The translations under genes were made by a program, and so were the position numbers. Shown piece after piece: positions 7,714 through 16,553 of a DNA stretch of 38,532 nt. Source of the stretch: Acidobacteriota bacterium (lineage in GTDB: Bacteria; Acidobacteriota; Terriglobia; Terriglobales; Acidobacteriaceae); assembly GCA_019351975.1 (NCBI GenBank), contig JABBOG010000037.1:1-38532 (forward strand). Direction: 5' to 3'. Positions within the stretch are counted from its first letter, which is position 1. Each line of letters starts with the position of its first letter. The notes beneath the pieces are model-generated. The model was not told the origin of the DNA, made no database searches, and worked only from the letters and a program-made list of their open reading frames with translations.

Positions 7714-10700
7714 ATGCTCTCCCGAATCATCGATCTATGCGCTCGTAACCGTTTCCTTGTATTCACCTTCACGCTGCTGTTGACGCTCGCAGGTATCTGG
7801 TCGCTGCGGCATATTCCCGTCGATGCCTTGCCCGACATCTCGGATGTGCAGGTCATCATCCACACACGCTGGGATGGGCGACCACCCGATCTCATCGAAG
7901 ATCAGGTCACCTATCCCATTGTCACGAGCCTTCTGGCTGCGCCGCATGTGAAGGCCGTTCGTGCTCAGACGATGTTTGGGGACTCCTACGTCTTCGTTGT
8001 ATTCAAGGATGGCACCGACCTCTACTGGGCACGCTCCCGTGTGCTCGAATATCTCCAGCAGATCAGCGGACAGTTGCCCACGGGTGTGCATCCTGAGATC
8101 GGTCCCGATGCCACTGGCGCAGGCTGGGTCTTCGAGTACGCCATCGTCGATACGCGCGGAAACCAGAGCCTGGCCGACCTTCGCAGCCTGCAGGACTGGC
8201 ATCTCCGCTACGCGCTCGAAACCGTTCCTGGCGTCGCCGAGGTTGCGAGCATTGGCGGATTTGTGAAGCAGTATCAGGTCAACGTCGATCCCAATAAGCT
8301 GCTGGCCTACGGCATTCCTCTGTCCAAAGTTATCGCGGCGGTCAAGGCAAGCACGAATGAAGTTGGTGGCCGGGTGCTCGATCTGAGCGGAGCGCAGTAT
8401 ATGATTCGCGGCCTCGGCTATTTGAAATCGACAGATGATCTGGAAAACGTCGCAGTCGGCAGCAGCAACGGCGCACCCATCCTCATCCGCAACCTTGGCA
8501 CCGTCTCTCTTGGCCCCGACATTCGTCAGGGTGCGGCGGACTGGAATGGCGAGGGCGAAACTGTTGGCGGCATCGTCGTTATGCGACAGGGTGAGAACGC
8601 GCTGAACGTCATCAACGGCGTCAAGGCAAAGCTGAAACAGATAGCGCCTTCGTTGCCGCCCGGCGTGAAGATCATGGCAGGCTACGACCGTTCGGGTTTG
8701 ATCAACGATTCCATCGCAACCCTCGAACGCGACCTCACCGAAGAGGCGATCATCGTCAGCCTCGTCATTCTGATCTTTCTATTCCACTTCCGCTCGGCGT
8801 TGATTGCGATCCTCGCGCTTCCCATCGCCGTGCTCATCGCCTTCATTCCGATCTACTACCTTGGCATCAGCTCCAACATCATGTCACTCGGCGGTCTAGC
8901 CTTAGCCGTTGGTGTGCTCGTCGATGCGGCCATCGTCATGGTGGAGAACGGATATCGCCATCTGTCGGAACGGCAGGAGCGCGACACCAAGCCTGTCACC
9001 GAGACCGAACGCCGCGAGATTCTGATCGGCGCTGCCAAGCAGGTCGGCCCTGCACTCTTCTTCTCGCTGCTGATTATCGTCGTATCGTTCTTGCCGGTCT
9101 TTCTGCTGGAAGCCCAGGAAGGGCGCATGTTCCGTCCGCTTGCCTGGACAAAGACGCTGGCGGTTGGCTCTTCTTCCATCATTGCTATCACGCTCGTTCC
9201 TGTGTTGATGGTCTTGCTTATCCGGGGAAGGCTCAAGCCAGAACGCGCCAACCCCATCGCGCGGTTCACGCAAGCCATCTACCTGCCCGTGCTGCGATTC
9301 TGCCTGCATCATCGCAAGCTGACGATTGCGGTCAATTTACTGTTTCTGCTGGTCACGCTGCCGGTTGCCTTCAAACTCGGCAGCCAGTTCATGCCGCCGC
9401 TCTTTGAAGGCTCTGCTCTCTACATGCCCACCGCTCTTCCCGGCATTTCGGTGGAGCAGGCGAAGACGATCCTGCAAAAGCAGGATGCCATCCTGCACAC
9501 CTTCCCCGAAATAGAGAGCGTCTTCGGCACGGTGGGACGCTCCGACAGCGCGACCGACAACGCGCCACTGGACATGTACGACACCACCATTATGCTCAAG
9601 CCCCGCGAACAGTGGCCCGTCGGCATGACCTATGACAAGCTCGTTCAGGACATGGACGCGAAGGTGCAGTTTCCGGGCCTGTCCAATACCTGGACGAGCC
9701 CTGTCGAGAACCGTCTGGATATGGAGCTGACGGGCATCAAGACACCCCTTGGAATGAAGGTGCAAGGTCCGAACGTGGACGGGATCGAACGCGTCGCTGG
9801 CCAGATTCAAAGCATTCTTGGATCGATGCCACAACTGCGCTCCATTTTCGCCGAGCGCATCTCGCAGGGCTTCTATGTCAACGTGGAGGTGAATCGCCTG
9901 GAGGCCGCGCGCTACGGCCTCAGCGTGGCCGATGTCCAGACCGCCGTCGCATCCGGCATTGGCGGCGAGAACATAGCCGAGAATATCGAAGGCCGCGAAC
10001 GATATCCGATCGACGTGCGCTACGCACGAGCGTTTCGCGACAACATCGAAGCGATGCGTACCGTGCTGGTCGTTACTCCATCCGGGGCGCAGATTCCGCT
10101 CGGCCAGGTGGCCCAAGTCTCGTTCACCCACGGTCCCGCCATGATCCGAGACGAAGACGGCCAACTCACCGGCTACGTCTATCTCGACCTCAAAGACACC
10201 AACTATGGCGGCTTCGTCAACGCAGCCAACCATCTGCTCAAAAGCAAGCTCGTCCTGCCGACCAACTACACCTATCAGTGGTCGGGCGAGTATCAGTTTG
10301 AATTGCGCGCAAAGCAGCGCCTCAAGCTCATTCTGCCCATCGTCTTCTTTCTCATCTTCGTCCTGCTCTACATGGTCTTCCACTCGGCTGCGGAGGCGGT
10401 CGTACTCATTGTGCCCACGATCTACGCACTGACCGGTGGCCTGCTGTTGCAATGGCTGCTTGGCTATAACTTCAGCGTGGCCGTCTGGGTCGGGTACATT
10501 GCGCTCTTCGGCATCGCCGTGGAAACCGGTGTGGTGATGGTCGTCTACCTGCATGAAGCTCTGGATCGTCATCTCCTCGCAGGCGAAATTCATAACCCTC
10601 ACGATATCGAACTGGCCGCGATCGAAGGCGCGGTACAGCGCCTGCGCCCAAAGCTCATGACTGTCGCCGCTGTTCTCGCCAGTCTCATCCCCATCCTCTT

Positions 10701-10869
10701 TGAGACCGGCATCGGGTCCGACGTGATGAAGCCGATAGCTGCACCTATCGTCGGCGGCATGATTACCTCGACGATCCACGTTCTGATTCTCGTGCCCGTC
10801 TTCTTTGTCATGATGAAAGAGCGGGCCCTTCGCCGGGGAAAGTTACACGATAAAGGTGTGCCGCAGTGA
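7714..10869 (+). CDS. cusA: CusA-type heavy-metal RND pump
   Basis: Proton-driven inner-membrane pump of the heavy-metal-efflux RND group, 1051 residues, the normal length. Features in order: first helix near 12-30, VDALPDISDVQV porter start, TM4 with GVLVDAAIVMVENGYRHL, second porter half, and the C-terminal helix block. The motif NRLDMELTGIKTPLGMKV matches the region of CusA that supplies copper-binding Met residues, supporting Cu(I)/Ag(I) over zinc. The gene follows the adaptor by two bases and ends the core cusCBA cluster. Confidence 0.93.
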   Translation: MLSRIIDLCARNRFLVFTFTLLLTLAGIWSLRHIPVDALPDISDVQVIIHTRWDGRPPDLIEDQVTYPIVTSLLAAPHVKAVRAQTMFGDSYVFVVFKDGTDLYWARSRVLEYLQQISGQLPTGVHPEIGPDATGAGWVFEYAIVDTRGNQSLADLRSLQDWHLRYALETVPGVAEVASIGGFVKQYQVNVDPNKLLAYGIPLSKVIAAVKASTNEVGGRVLDLSGAQYMIRGLGYLKSTDDLENVAVGSSNGAPILIRNLGTVSLGPDIRQGAADWNGEGETVGGIVVMRQGENALNVINGVKAKLKQIAPSLPPGVKIMAGYDRSGLINDSIATLERDLTEEAIIVSLVILIFLFHFRSALIAILALPIAVLIAFIPIYYLGISSNIMSLGGLALAVGVLVDAAIVMVENGYRHLSERQERDTKPVTETERREILIGAAKQVGPALFFSLLIIVVSFLPVFLLEAQEGRMFRPLAWTKTLAVGSSSIIAITLVPVLMVLLIRGRLKPERANPIARFTQAIYLPVLRFCLHHRKLTIAVNLLFLLVTLPVAFKLGSQFMPPLFEGSALYMPTALPGISVEQAKTILQKQDAILHTFPEIESVFGTVGRSDSATDNAPLDMYDTTIMLKPREQWPVGMTYDKLVQDMDAKVQFPGLSNTWTSPVENRLDMELTGIKTPLGMKVQGPNVDGIERVAGQIQSILGSMPQLRSIFAERISQGFYVNVEVNRLEAARYGLSVADVQTAVASGIGGENIAENIEGRERYPIDVRYARAFRDNIEAMRTVLVVTPSGAQIPLGQVAQVSFTHGPAMIRDEDGQLTGYVYLDLKDTNYGGFVNAANHLLKSKLVLPTNYTYQWSGEYQFELRAKQRLKLILPIVFFLIFVLLYMVFHSAAEAVVLIVPTIYALTGGLLLQWLLGYNFSVAVWVGYIALFGIAVETGVVMVVYLHEALDRHLLAGEIHNPHDIELAAIEGAVQRLRPKLMTVAAVLASLIPILFETGIGSDVMKPIAAPIVGGMITSTIHVLILVPVFFVMMKERALRRGKLHDKGVPQ

Positions 10870-10953
10870 TCTAAGTAGCCGTTCGAAACGAAATAGTCTC
10901 CAACAACCTCGACTTACACCACAGCATCATACCCAACGGAGTAAACTTACCTT

Positions 10954-11406
10954 ATGCGCCTAAGAGCAGCACTCGCGACGTTGACAGCAGTTCTTTTGCT
11001 GACAATCTCGTGTGCGGCCTCTGCCTGTTCTGCGTCCTGCGCAGCGATGGCTCTCGGAAGCGGGTGCTCTCATGGCTCTGCTTCTCATGAAAGCGCCAGC
11101 AGTGAGCATTCTGGTCACCAAATGTCCGGGATGTCGCATCGGGAGATGACAGGCCCGAATGACATGGCGGTTCTGCCGATGGTCACGCTGTCGAGCAGCA
11201 GTTGTATCCAGCATGTTTGTGAGTTGGCTCCTACACTGTTGCGCAGCGATTATGGCGGTGCCCAACTCCTTGCAGCAACCCAACCGATGTTTCTTTCAAC
11301 CCAGGCATTCTTTACGCCTGAGATGGAACCGCAAATTGAGGCTGTTGGAACCCCGCCTTTACGATCACGCCTCGTTGTAGCCCTTCAAACCACTCTCCGG
11401 ATTTAG
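10954..11406 (+). CDS. Small exported Cys/His/Met-rich protein
   Basis: A 150-residue protein with a clear signal peptide (hydrophobic run near 8-20, cleavage near SACSA). The mature N-terminus combines Cys (six in the first 40 residues), His (EHSGHQMSGMSHREM) and Met, a pattern common in periplasmic copper binders. A later pair SCIQHVC is near 95. The end LQTTLRI resembles the ISVLRV end of the small protein at 4418-4801, so the two may be distant relatives. It lies between the pump and the oxidase. No family is assigned. Confidence 0.72.
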   Translation: MRLRAALATLTAVLLLTISCAASACSASCAAMALGSGCSHGSASHESASSEHSGHQMSGMSHREMTGPNDMAVLPMVTLSSSSCIQHVCELAPTLLRSDYGGAQLLAATQPMFLSTQAFFTPEMEPQIEAVGTPPLRSRLVVALQTTLRI

Positions 11407-11542
11407 ACAGCGCCAGCCATCGACCGTTTCCGTGTCGCCGATGGAGTGAGCCGCTCTTTCTCTCAAGATTGCAGAGTGCTTCGTTCTCCGCTCCGGCGGC
11501 GCATGTTCATGTGCCTTTACCGTGTCTCCGGAGCCCTTTCTC

Positions 11543-13192
11543 ATGGCAAATCGCCGATCTTTTCTTCAAAGTACCCTTGGCCTCGGCGCGGGGCTGTTTG
11601 CCAGCCGCGCCGTCGCTGAAACGACCCACACTAATAACAATCCCACCAGCCAGGTCGCCGCTCGTGGCGGCTATCTTGGCGAAAGCAGCGGTTCTCTTTC
11701 CAAGGTTGAAACGCTTCGCGGCCCAGCCTTGAACGCACCGGTGGTCACCACCGATGTGGGCGATTTGCCTTTTGAGATGGACGGTGCCACCAAAGTATTC
11801 CGGCTCACGGCTCACGTCTTCAAGCGGCAGATCGCGCCTGACAAAACCATCGACGTGTGGGGCTTCAATGGCTCTGCACCGGGCCCCACCATTCAGGTGA
11901 CACAGGGCGATAAAGTCCGCGTCATTTTCAAGAATGAGTTGCCCGAACCGAGTTCGATTCACTGGCACGGATTCGAGGATCGCATTGGCAATGATGGGAT
12001 GCCCGGAATCAGTCAGGAGCCGGTGAAGCCCGGCGAAACCTTCGTCTACAACTTCACCATCCACCAGGAAGGCACCTACTTCTATCACTCGCACATGGCG
12101 ATGCAGGAGATGGCGGGAATGCTGGGCGGCTTCATCATGCATCCGAAAGTTCCATACCGGCCGAACTGCGAGAAAGACTTCCTGATTCATTTGCAGGAGT
12201 ATGCGGTGCTACCTAACTCGACGACGCCGAACACAATGATGATGGAGTTCAACTGGCTGCTGCTCAACGGAAAGGCCGGGCCTGCCACCACACCTCTGAT
12301 TGTGCGACAAGGCGACCGTGTTCGCATTCGCTTTGTAAACCTAGGCATGGACCATCACCCAATGCACGTCCACGGTCACACGTTCTACGTCACGGGAACC
12401 GAAGGTGGACGTATACCCGAAACTGCCTGGTGGCCGGGAAATACAGTGCTGGTCGGCGTAGCACAAGCGCGCAATGTTGAGTTCGTCGCCGACAATCCGG
12501 GTGACTGGATGCTGCACTGTCACCTTCCCCACCACATGATGAACCAGATGGCTTCGCAAGCGGGACCGATGACCCGCATGGCGGGGTTCCCCGGTGGCAA
12601 AGGTCTGCGCGGCGATGACAGCCACGGACGTATGACCCCACGGGGTCAGAACGGCGACGACATGAGCCAGATGTCGATGAACGGTATGAAAGGCATGGAA
12701 ATGAGCGGGTCTCCTGCTGTCACCGATCCAGCAATCCCATCGGCTTCGCTGGGTGCGGGAAAGCAGGCGACGATGCCAGACGGCCCCCTCGCCAATACAC
12801 AACTCGACGCCGGCATGATGGGCATGACGAAGGAGCAGAGCGGAACTGGACCCAAGCTGAGCGAGTTGCAGAAGCGCAATCTGGATGCGTTCGACATGGG
12901 CCAGAGCAGCATGAAAATGCAGAGCAGCGAGACCTCGCCTAACGCGAACAACGTGCCGAACTTCCCGCAGGACGCTTACATGGAAGGCCCCATGATGAAT
13001 ATGGACAAGCTGGTGGACAAGCCGGAGAACCTTGGCCTGCGCCCCAACTGGAGCCGGTTCATGCAGGGAATGATGACCTTTGTCCGCGTCCTGCCACCCG
13101 AGCAATACGACCAGGTTCTGTCCGCCATGCGCAATGCAAACCGGTCCGGCGACCCCTACGCCTCGCTCTACACCGACGAGGCGAAAAGTTAA
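11543..13192 (+). CDS. Two-domain multicopper oxidase with Tat signal and Met-rich tail
   Basis: Periplasmic copper enzyme, probably a Cu(I) oxidase. A Tat signal (NRRSFLQ, then a hydrophobic run) starts at the ATG at 11543; an in-frame GTG at 11522 also exists. Ligand motifs are complete (numbered from the GTG): HWHG 147-150, HSH 189-191, HHPMHVHGH 278-286, HCHLPHH 332-338 and axial Met343. Only about 87 residues separate HSH from the next motif, so there are two cupredoxin domains rather than three, with the type 1 site in domain 2. About 210 residues follow, including DMSQMSMNGMKGMEMSG and more Met-rich stretches, of unknown fold. Its place between the CusA-like pump and the second TolC-like gene supports copper detoxification. 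Confidence 0.9.
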   Translation: MANRRSFLQSTLGLGAGLFASRAVAETTHTNNNPTSQVAARGGYLGESSGSLSKVETLRGPALNAPVVTTDVGDLPFEMDGATKVFRLTAHVFKRQIAPDKTIDVWGFNGSAPGPTIQVTQGDKVRVIFKNELPEPSSIHWHGFEDRIGNDGMPGISQEPVKPGETFVYNFTIHQEGTYFYHSHMAMQEMAGMLGGFIMHPKVPYRPNCEKDFLIHLQEYAVLPNSTTPNTMMMEFNWLLLNGKAGPATTPLIVRQGDRVRIRFVNLGMDHHPMHVHGHTFYVTGTEGGRIPETAWWPGNTVLVGVAQARNVEFVADNPGDWMLHCHLPHHMMNQMASQAGPMTRMAGFPGGKGLRGDDSHGRMTPRGQNGDDMSQMSMNGMKGMEMSGSPAVTDPAIPSASLGAGKQATMPDGPLANTQLDAGMMGMTKEQSGTGPKLSELQKRNLDAFDMGQSSMKMQSSETSPNANNVPNFPQDAYMEGPMMNMDKLVDKPENLGLRPNWSRFMQGMMTFVRVLPPEQYDQVLSAMRNANRSGDPYASLYTDEAKS

Positions 13193-13275
13193 CGCGGCCA
13201 ATTGCGGCTTGACTACAGCACAATCGGCACTCCGAAAGGATGTGCCTGGCCGAAACAAAGAGATTGGGAGAAGAC

Positions 13276-14940
13276 ATGAAGATTCGATACCTGGGATTGA
13301 GCCTCACATTAGCGGTTGCCGCCTGCACCCTGCAGGCCCAGCAGTCCATGCCGGAAATGCCCGGCATGAAGATGGACACACCGCCAACGAAGTCACAGCA
13401 GACTACACCAGCTCCTAAGCCGAACCGCACACGACGGCAGCCAGACCCCATGCCCGGCGACATGCAGAACATGCGTCAGGACACTCGGGATACGAAAGCA
13501 AAGGCAGCAGCAGCGAGCATTGAACACTCCTTTCAACAGCAGGCTGGTCAAGCTGATGGAAAGCCGGCACAGGATAGCGACGCCAGTTCCATCAAGTTGC
13601 CTATCCAGGAGCTTCAGGAACCGGAAGCGGTGGGCTTTCAAACCGGTTCCGACCTTCCTGCTCCTGAACTTTTGATAGAAGTTGTCCCTCGGCAACCGAT
13701 GACCCTTGCAGAGTTTATCGACATGGCTGACAAGTCAAATCCGACGCTTGTTCAGGCCCAACGCAATGTTGATCGCTCGAAAGAACAAGCCCGGCAGGTT
13801 AGCCTTCCGCCAAATCCGATCATTGGCTACTCCGGCGATCACATTCGCGGAGGCAGCTACCACGGCGGAGAGGAGGGAGCTTTCTTCTCGCAGGAGTTTG
13901 TATTGGGACGCAAGCTGGCTCTAAGGCGCGATGTGTACCGGGCCGCGGGCCGATCCAACGAATTCGCGGTCGAGATTCAACGCGCCCGTATTCACAATGA
14001 CGTAGGCCGCGCTTTCTTCGATGCCCTGGCCGCTCAGCAATCCGTCGTCATTCACGACCGGCTGCTCAAATTCGCATTGGACACGGAGACGAACGCCCAC
14101 GAGCTTGAACGGAATGGGCAGGCAGATGCCTCTGATGTTCTGACTGCCGAAATCGCAGCCGAACAGGCAAAAGTCGATTTCGTTCATGCGCAGCGCATGT
14201 TCCTGGCCGCGTTTACACAGCTTGCGACCTACGCGGGCCAGAGCTCTCTTGTCCCACATCCCTTAGCCGGGGAGCTTGTCGAGCCACCTCTGCTCGACCC
14301 TGATGGAGCGGTCGTCACCGATATGCGGGAGAGTCCAGCGGTGAAGCAGGCCCAGGCCAACGTCACTCTGGCGGAAGCCCGATTGAAAGACGCCAAACGA
14401 GAGAAGTTGCCCAACCTCAATCTCAAGGCGGGCGAGTGGTATTCCGGCGAAGAGCTCGGAGAAACGGGAATCAAGACCGGCTGGATGAGCTTCGTCGAGG
14501 CCGGAGTTCAAATCCCCCTCTGGAATCGCAATCAGGGCAATATTGGAGCGGCGCGCGCAGAACTGGAGCGGGCCCATCAGGATGTAACGCGAACCCAGCT
14601 ACTCACCCGCAACCGCGCCGAACCCTACGCACAGCAGTATCAAACCGCACGTTACACCGCCGAGAAATATCGCTCTGAGATGCTGCCGCGAGCGCGCCGC
14701 GCCTATCAGTTGGAGGTCATGAAATACCAGCAGATGGCGCAGTCTTACCCACACGTCTTGACGGCCCAGCATCTGCTCTTCACCTTGCAACTCACCTATA
14801 TCCAGGCGCTCAACGAAGAGTGGCGGGCGGCAATCGCCCTCCAGAACTACGCATTGATGAACGGACTGGACGAACCAATGAGCATCGGCTCAGATTCGAC
14901 AACGATGAATCTTCCCACAGCACCGGGAGATGGAAATTAG
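13276..14940 (+). CDS. TolC-family outer membrane protein with Met-rich N-terminus
   Basis: Outer membrane efflux or CopB-like partner protein, about 554 residues. The ATG at 13276 follows GGGAGAAG. The signal peptide ends LAVAACTLQAQQ, which could be read as a lipobox (VAAC) or as signal peptidase I cleavage after QA. The mature start MPEMPGMKM is Met-rich. A low-complexity linker of about 100 residues precedes two OEP repeats, recognised by long amphipathic helices and by GYSGDHIRGG and VEAGVQIPLWNRNQGNIG, typical of the strand turns. It is longer than usual because of the linker. It has no adaptor or pump of its own here, so it may serve the oxidase. Confidence 0.86.
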   Translation: MKIRYLGLSLTLAVAACTLQAQQSMPEMPGMKMDTPPTKSQQTTPAPKPNRTRRQPDPMPGDMQNMRQDTRDTKAKAAAASIEHSFQQQAGQADGKPAQDSDASSIKLPIQELQEPEAVGFQTGSDLPAPELLIEVVPRQPMTLAEFIDMADKSNPTLVQAQRNVDRSKEQARQVSLPPNPIIGYSGDHIRGGSYHGGEEGAFFSQEFVLGRKLALRRDVYRAAGRSNEFAVEIQRARIHNDVGRAFFDALAAQQSVVIHDRLLKFALDTETNAHELERNGQADASDVLTAEIAAEQAKVDFVHAQRMFLAAFTQLATYAGQSSLVPHPLAGELVEPPLLDPDGAVVTDMRESPAVKQAQANVTLAEARLKDAKREKLPNLNLKAGEWYSGEELGETGIKTGWMSFVEAGVQIPLWNRNQGNIGAARAELERAHQDVTRTQLLTRNRAEPYAQQYQTARYTAEKYRSEMLPRARRAYQLEVMKYQQMAQSYPHVLTAQHLLFTLQLTYIQALNEEWRAAIALQNYALMNGLDEPMSIGSDSTTMNLPTAPGDGN

Positions 14941-15051
14941 CTACAGATCGGCGCCATTCATTTTTGATCCGCTGGAGGCGACCGTCGCGAAGGGCGCCGC
15001 CGCAGTCTCTCGTCAGTTGTTCATTACCGCACCCAGTAAAGGAGATCCACA

Positions 15052-15597
15052 ATGCGAAAGTTCTGGTTAGGCTGCATCGTTGCAACCGTCATCCTACTCG
15101 TGACGGGATTTTGCTATGTCCGGTTCGGCTTCGTTAATCCTCGCGCGGACACTCCTGTAAACGCTATTGACCGGAGTGTTGCGATGCCGGCTCTCGATGC
15201 ATCAGTAGACCGTCGCGCGCCTGAGATACAGAACCCCCTTCAGCCAACCGACGCGAATCTGGTTGCTGGAATGAAGATGTATCAACAGCAGTGTTCCAGT
15301 TGCCACGGTGGCTACTCTCACCATCAGGGAATGCTGGCCGACGCACTCTATCCGCGCCCACCACAATTCATGGAGGACTCACCCGACATGCCAGAGAACC
15401 AGAACTTCTACATCCTGCAACACGGCATCAGATATAGCGGTATGCCTGCGTGGAAGCAGACGTACAACGACCAGCAGCTCTGGCAGATTACGACGTTTCT
15501 AAGTCACATGGACAAGTTGCCGCCGTCCGTGTCCTCTCTCTGGAAAGCGGCGGAGAGCAATTCGGGACCACTTGGCCCAGCAGATACTCATAACTAA
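15052..15597 (+). CDS. Membrane-anchored c-type cytochrome
   Basis: A 181-residue periplasmic cytochrome c held by an N-terminal helix (about 5-26). The haem site is CSSCH at 81-85. The distal Met is probably Met131 in YSGMPAW, followed by DQQLWQITTFLSHM, a typical C-terminal helix of class I cytochromes. AAAGGAG precedes the ATG. It lies two genes after the multicopper oxidase and immediately before the DUF4396 gene, so it is a plausible electron carrier for copper or DUF4396 chemistry; the partner is inferred. Confidence 0.9.
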   Translation: MRKFWLGCIVATVILLVTGFCYVRFGFVNPRADTPVNAIDRSVAMPALDASVDRRAPEIQNPLQPTDANLVAGMKMYQQQCSSCHGGYSHHQGMLADALYPRPPQFMEDSPDMPENQNFYILQHGIRYSGMPAWKQTYNDQQLWQITTFLSHMDKLPPSVSSLWKAAESNSGPLGPADTHN

Positions 15598-15640
15598 TCA
15601 ACAGCCGCGCGCAAGCTGTCCGGTGAAAGGGAGCTAAACC

Positions 15641-16339
15641 ATGTTTGAAACGATTTCTTGGATTTCGCTTGGAATCGCGTTCTTTTGCGCCATCGTGATC
15701 GCGGTCGATGTCGCACGACACCCGCAAAAGATGGGGATCATGAACATCGTATGGCCGGTGACGGCCCTTTATGGCAGTCTCTTTGGTGTATGGGCCTACT
15801 TCCACTATGGCCGCAAGAAAACGAAAGAAGCGCAAGCCCACATCTCCGAAGAACAGCATAAGCAGATGATGAAAGAAGCCGAAGAGCATCCCAAGCCATC
15901 CCAGATCTCAATCGCTGCAAGCCACTGTGGCGCGGGCTGCACTTTGGGTGACATTGTGGCCGACTTCGCCGTGTTTGGCTTTGCGCTCACGCTGTGGCAT
16001 TCGGACCTCTGGGCAAGCTTTGTCATCGACTACATTCTGGCCTGGAGCATCGGCATCGTCTTTCAATACTTCACCATCGCTCCGATGCGCGGCCTTTCCC
16101 TATTCCCCGGAATCTGGGCTGCCATCAAGGCCGACACGCTGTCCATCACTTCCTGGCAACTTGGCATGTATGGCTGGATGCTGCTGACCTACTTTGTCCT
16201 CTTTCCCCACCCTCATCTTCAACCCAATCAGGCGGGATATTGGTTCATGATGCAGTTCGCAATGATCGCCGGTTTCTTCACGGCATACCCAATGAACTAC
16301 ATCCTGGTGAAGACGGGGTTGAAGGAGGCAATGGCATGA
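15641..16339 (+). CDS. DUF4396 integral membrane protein (second copy)
   Basis: A 232-residue membrane protein of the DUF4396 family with about six helices (near 5-25, 38-58, 108-125, 130-150, 170-190 and 205-225). It shares two blocks with the protein at 2139-2999: HCGAGCTLGDIVADF (against HCVAGDGLGIL) and TAYPMNYILV (against TAYPMNWWLV). It lacks that protein's His-rich loop but has an extra Cys in HCGAGC and a charged cytoplasmic segment near 60-88. GAAAGGGAG precedes the ATG. It is likely co-transcribed with the cytochrome c gene. Function is not established. Confidence 0.86.
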   Translation: MFETISWISLGIAFFCAIVIAVDVARHPQKMGIMNIVWPVTALYGSLFGVWAYFHYGRKKTKEAQAHISEEQHKQMMKEAEEHPKPSQISIAASHCGAGCTLGDIVADFAVFGFALTLWHSDLWASFVIDYILAWSIGIVFQYFTIAPMRGLSLFPGIWAAIKADTLSITSWQLGMYGWMLLTYFVLFPHPHLQPNQAGYWFMMQFAMIAGFFTAYPMNYILVKTGLKEAMA

Positions 16340-16429
16340 TGTACTAGGCCCTGCGAAGCTCATATGTCAGAGCAAGACGAATACCTTTAGAGCAGCAGAC
16401 CTGTCAATTTAGCTTGAGCAAGCAACCGT

Positions 16430-16451
16430 TTATGTGCGTAATATGACATAA
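16430..16451. promoter_or_regulatory. Operator-like palindrome upstream of the Crp/Fnr gene
   Basis: TTATGT, ten bases, ACATAA: perfect six-base arms in a 22-base element. It lies about 100 bases before the regulator's start, a size and position consistent with a dimeric helix-turn-helix protein, possibly autoregulation. The match is short and unproven. Confidence 0.35.
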
Positions 16452-16553
16452 GCATGAGGCGCAACCTCGGTCGTCACGGCCATCTTCGTCGGTTTCTACG
16501 CAGCCCTGGGAGCGCGATCCTCAATCGGCCTCAATTATTCAACAACCGGGGCT

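Noticed and set aside
9337-10779. Long open frame (480 codons) on the minus strand inside the CusA-like gene
   Set aside because: It lies antisense to a certain RND pump gene. Its composition is typical of a GC-rich shadow frame, and there is no domain or ribosome site.
12341-13258. Open frame of 305 codons antisense to the multicopper oxidase
   Set aside because: His/Ala-rich translation is the mirror of the Met-rich tail; no start signal.
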